A stretch of DNA of 64,000 nt, taken from Chryseobacterium sp. LAM-KRS1. GTDB taxonomy: Bacteria > Bacteroidota > Bacteroidia > Flavobacteriales > Weeksellaceae. Where the stretch lies: positions 124,001-188,000 of the forward strand of contig NZ_JAAOIZ010000007.1 in the NCBI RefSeq assembly GCF_013184525.1, given 5' to 3'. The notes beneath the pieces are model-generated. The model saw nothing but the letters and a program-made list of their open reading frames with translations. It did no database searches and was not told the DNA's origin. This document shows, piece after piece, positions 62,268 through 64,000 of the stretch (the first letter of the stretch is position 1; every line of letters begins with the position of its first letter). Made by a program: the position numbers and the translations under genes.

Positions 62268-64000
62268 ATGAAAACGCCACTTCTCATTTCAGCTTTATTT
62301 TTCAGCGGATTTATTTTTGCCCAACAAAAATCTGATACTTTAAAAACTAAAAATATAGAGGGTATAACTTTAAAGAAACAGGTCTTTAGAAAACAAAGCG
62401 ACCGTTTTATTTATGATGTTGCATCATCCCCTATTGCGAAAGGAACCAACTCTTTCAATCTGCTAAAACAAACTCCTATGGTTTCCAGCATTGACGGAAA
62501 ATCATTAAAAATTATGGGAAAGTCAGAAGTTGTTATCTACATCAATAATAAAAAGACCAACATGGATTCTGAATCATTAATTGAAATGCTAAAAAATACG
62601 CCTTCAGAGGATATTCAGAAAATTGAGGTAATTACAGTCCCTGGCAGTGAATTTCAGGTTGAATCCAACGAGGGAGTTATCAATATTGTGATGAAAAAGA
62701 AGAGGAATAATGGTTATAATGGAACTTTGAAAATGCAAAATGAACAAAGTTATTATAACAATCCTTCAGCCGGAGTTTCTTTTAATTTCAGACAGAATAA
62801 ATTTGCTGTAAACTCCAATTTCAATACAGGAAGCTGGACAGAAAGAGAAAAATACAGATTATCTAACGGAGATTCTACATTTAAAAATGAATCTTTTGGT
62901 TTTAATGATGATCCAAATAAAAATTTTGGCGGAAGCGTAAATATTGATTATGAAATCGATAAAAAACAGAACCTCAGCTTCACTTATAATATGAGGTACA
63001 ACAAGAGCTTTAACTCAATCTTAGATATCACAAATATTCAGAACGGAGTTTTAAAAAACAGAACCGTAAATGATGAAGACGCACAAAGAAGAAACCATTC
63101 TTTCAATTTAAATTATGAAATAAAAACGGATACATTAGGTAGTAAACTGACTTCCAATATTTCATATTTGTGGTTTAACAGGGATAAATACAGTATTAAC
63201 GAAACCTTCCCATTTGTAACTGACAAGGATAACAAATATGGAGCGTTTAAACAATGGGTTCCCCAAATCATCAATAATTATGCTGCTAATATCGACTACC
63301 TTAAAAAAACAAAATCTGGAGATTCATGGTTGATGGGAGTAAGCTATAACAATACGAAAACAGATAATGATACAAGACAGGATATCTATACTGCTAATGG
63401 TTTTGTAAATGACTACGATCAAACAAATTATTTTATTTACAAGGAAAACATCTTAGGAGCATATATCACTTATGAAAGGAAATTAAACGAAAAATTGTCC
63501 AGTAAAATAGGAACCCGTTATGAAATGACTAAAAGCAGCGGAGAGATTCTGGGAAAAACCAGCTTCGACAGAAATTATAACAACCTGTTGCCGTATGTTA
63601 ATATCAACTATGCAATTAATGCAGATAATAACATAAGCTACACTTTCTCAAGCCGGATCAGAAGACCAAGATTCTGGGAACTGAATCCATCAAGAACTTA
63701 CTTTACACCGGATAATTATACTCAGAATAATCCTTTTGTATTAGCTTCTAAACATTACAATCAGGAAATTAACTATATGTTTAAGAATGCATTTTACGCA
63801 AATTTAAGCTTTAACTATGTAGAGGATGCTTCGAATCAGGTGCCATTACAAGGAACAGTCACCAAACCGGAAAAGGACAAAAATGGTCAGATCATTCTGG
63901 ATGAAAATGGAAATCCTAAAATGGTTACGACTAAATTCCTAAGATATATCAGAACGAATTATGGAAATAACAAACAGCTGGGTCTCACTCTGGGAATGAA
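62268..64000 (+). CDS. Outer-membrane beta-barrel protein, TonB-receptor-like (3' end outside the window)
   Basis: Open frame of 577 codons still running at the window end. Signal peptide MKTPLLISALFFSGFIFAQ. The first part (TSFNLLKQTPMVSSIDGK, KIEVITVPGSEFQVESNEGVINIVMKKKR) is a plug-like region, and the rest is a series of beta-barrel strands (NFGGSVNIDYEIDKKQNLSFTYN, SSRIRRPRFWELNPSRTYF) of the OMP_b-brl_3 type. There is no CarboxypepD-reg domain before the plug, which sets it apart from SusC proteins. Ligand unknown. Confidence 0.9.
   Translation, partial: MKTPLLISALFFSGFIFAQQKSDTLKTKNIEGITLKKQVFRKQSDRFIYDVASSPIAKGTNSFNLLKQTPMVSSIDGKSLKIMGKSEVVIYINNKKTNMDSESLIEMLKNTPSEDIQKIEVITVPGSEFQVESNEGVINIVMKKKRNNGYNGTLKMQNEQSYYNNPSAGVSFNFRQNKFAVNSNFNTGSWTEREKYRLSNGDSTFKNESFGFNDDPNKNFGGSVNIDYEIDKKQNLSFTYNMRYNKSFNSILDITNIQNGVLKNRTVNDEDAQRRNHSFNLNYEIKTDTLGSKLTSNISYLWFNRDKYSINETFPFVTDKDNKYGAFKQWVPQIINNYAANIDYLKKTKSGDSWLMGVSYNNTKTDNDTRQDIYTANGFVNDYDQTNYFIYKENILGAYITYERKLNEKLSSKIGTRYEMTKSSGEILGKTSFDRNYNNLLPYVNINYAINADNNISYTFSSRIRRPRFWELNPSRTYFTPDNYTQNNPFVLASKHYNQEINYMFKNAFYANLSFNYVEDASNQVPLQGTVTKPEKDKNGQIILDENGNPKMVTTKFLRYIRTNYGNNKQLGLTLGM

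Overview
The window looks like a chromosome segment of a Flavobacteriia member close to Chryseobacterium (Weeksellaceae). The DNA is AT-rich. Several genes carry type IX secretion (T9SS) C-terminal sorting domains. Several promoters have the Bacteroidota pattern TTTG-N19/21-TAnnTTTG. Gene content is typical of the group: split metH, ABC-F, OmpA with TSP3 repeats, and Rhs proteins with a Sec signal. No rRNA, tRNA, CRISPR array, integrase or transposase was recognised.

Layout. 1-3.5 kb: the end of a probable antibacterial effector locus, with a lambda-lysozyme plus M15/MepA-like peptidoglycan hydrolase followed by two exported proteins, one resembling the immunity protein XAC2610. 3.6-14.1 kb: housekeeping genes (ferritin, Spy-like protein, GFR-repeat secreted protein, GH77 4-alpha-glucanotransferase, T9SS protein, cysS, DinB-like, folE, GNAT-like). 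14.6-27.9 kb: an accessory polymorphic-toxin island. It holds a three-gene operon (tail-fibre-like protein, YD/T9SS protein, 2258-residue SpvB/RHS protein with a CHAP/NlpC-like toxin tip) and its candidate immunity gene. Behind these lies a trail of displaced, partly frameshifted Rhs tips, most followed by a small candidate immunity gene (LemA-like, membrane-anchored, DUF1493-like, propeller lipoprotein).

27.9-38.2 kb: a minus-strand methionine operon, metX-hom-metZ-S23-metH(N)-desaturase-metH(C)-metF, headed by a SAM-I riboswitch and closed by a strong hairpin. The S23 four-helix gene is bracketed by inverted TCAACTC repeats, and a membrane fatty-acid desaturase gene separates the two metH halves. 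38.4-41 kb: a GH63-type glucosidase. 41.3-49.4 kb: OsmC, a DUF2314 lipoprotein, then the MoxR/DUF58/DUF4350/DUF4129/membrane/SpoIIM cluster with a divergent RDD gene. 49.5-61.9 kb: GNAT, glycosyltransferase and LpxH-like pair, YebC, OmpA with a Lys/Ala tail, SmpB, ABC-F, M48 protease, two exported ferritin-like proteins, RecJ, NadD and a DUF3817 protein. 62.3 kb to the end: a 3'-truncated outer-membrane beta-barrel receptor.

The part most worth attention is the Rhs island. A 359-base pre-toxin segment is copied almost perfectly 1.5 kb downstream and joined to a different toxin tip, with a one-base deletion in the copy. This is what one expects if tips are exchanged by recombination. The cassette contents and their immunity candidates are mostly families I do not recognise. 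All functional statements are inferred from reading the sequence; no database search was run.
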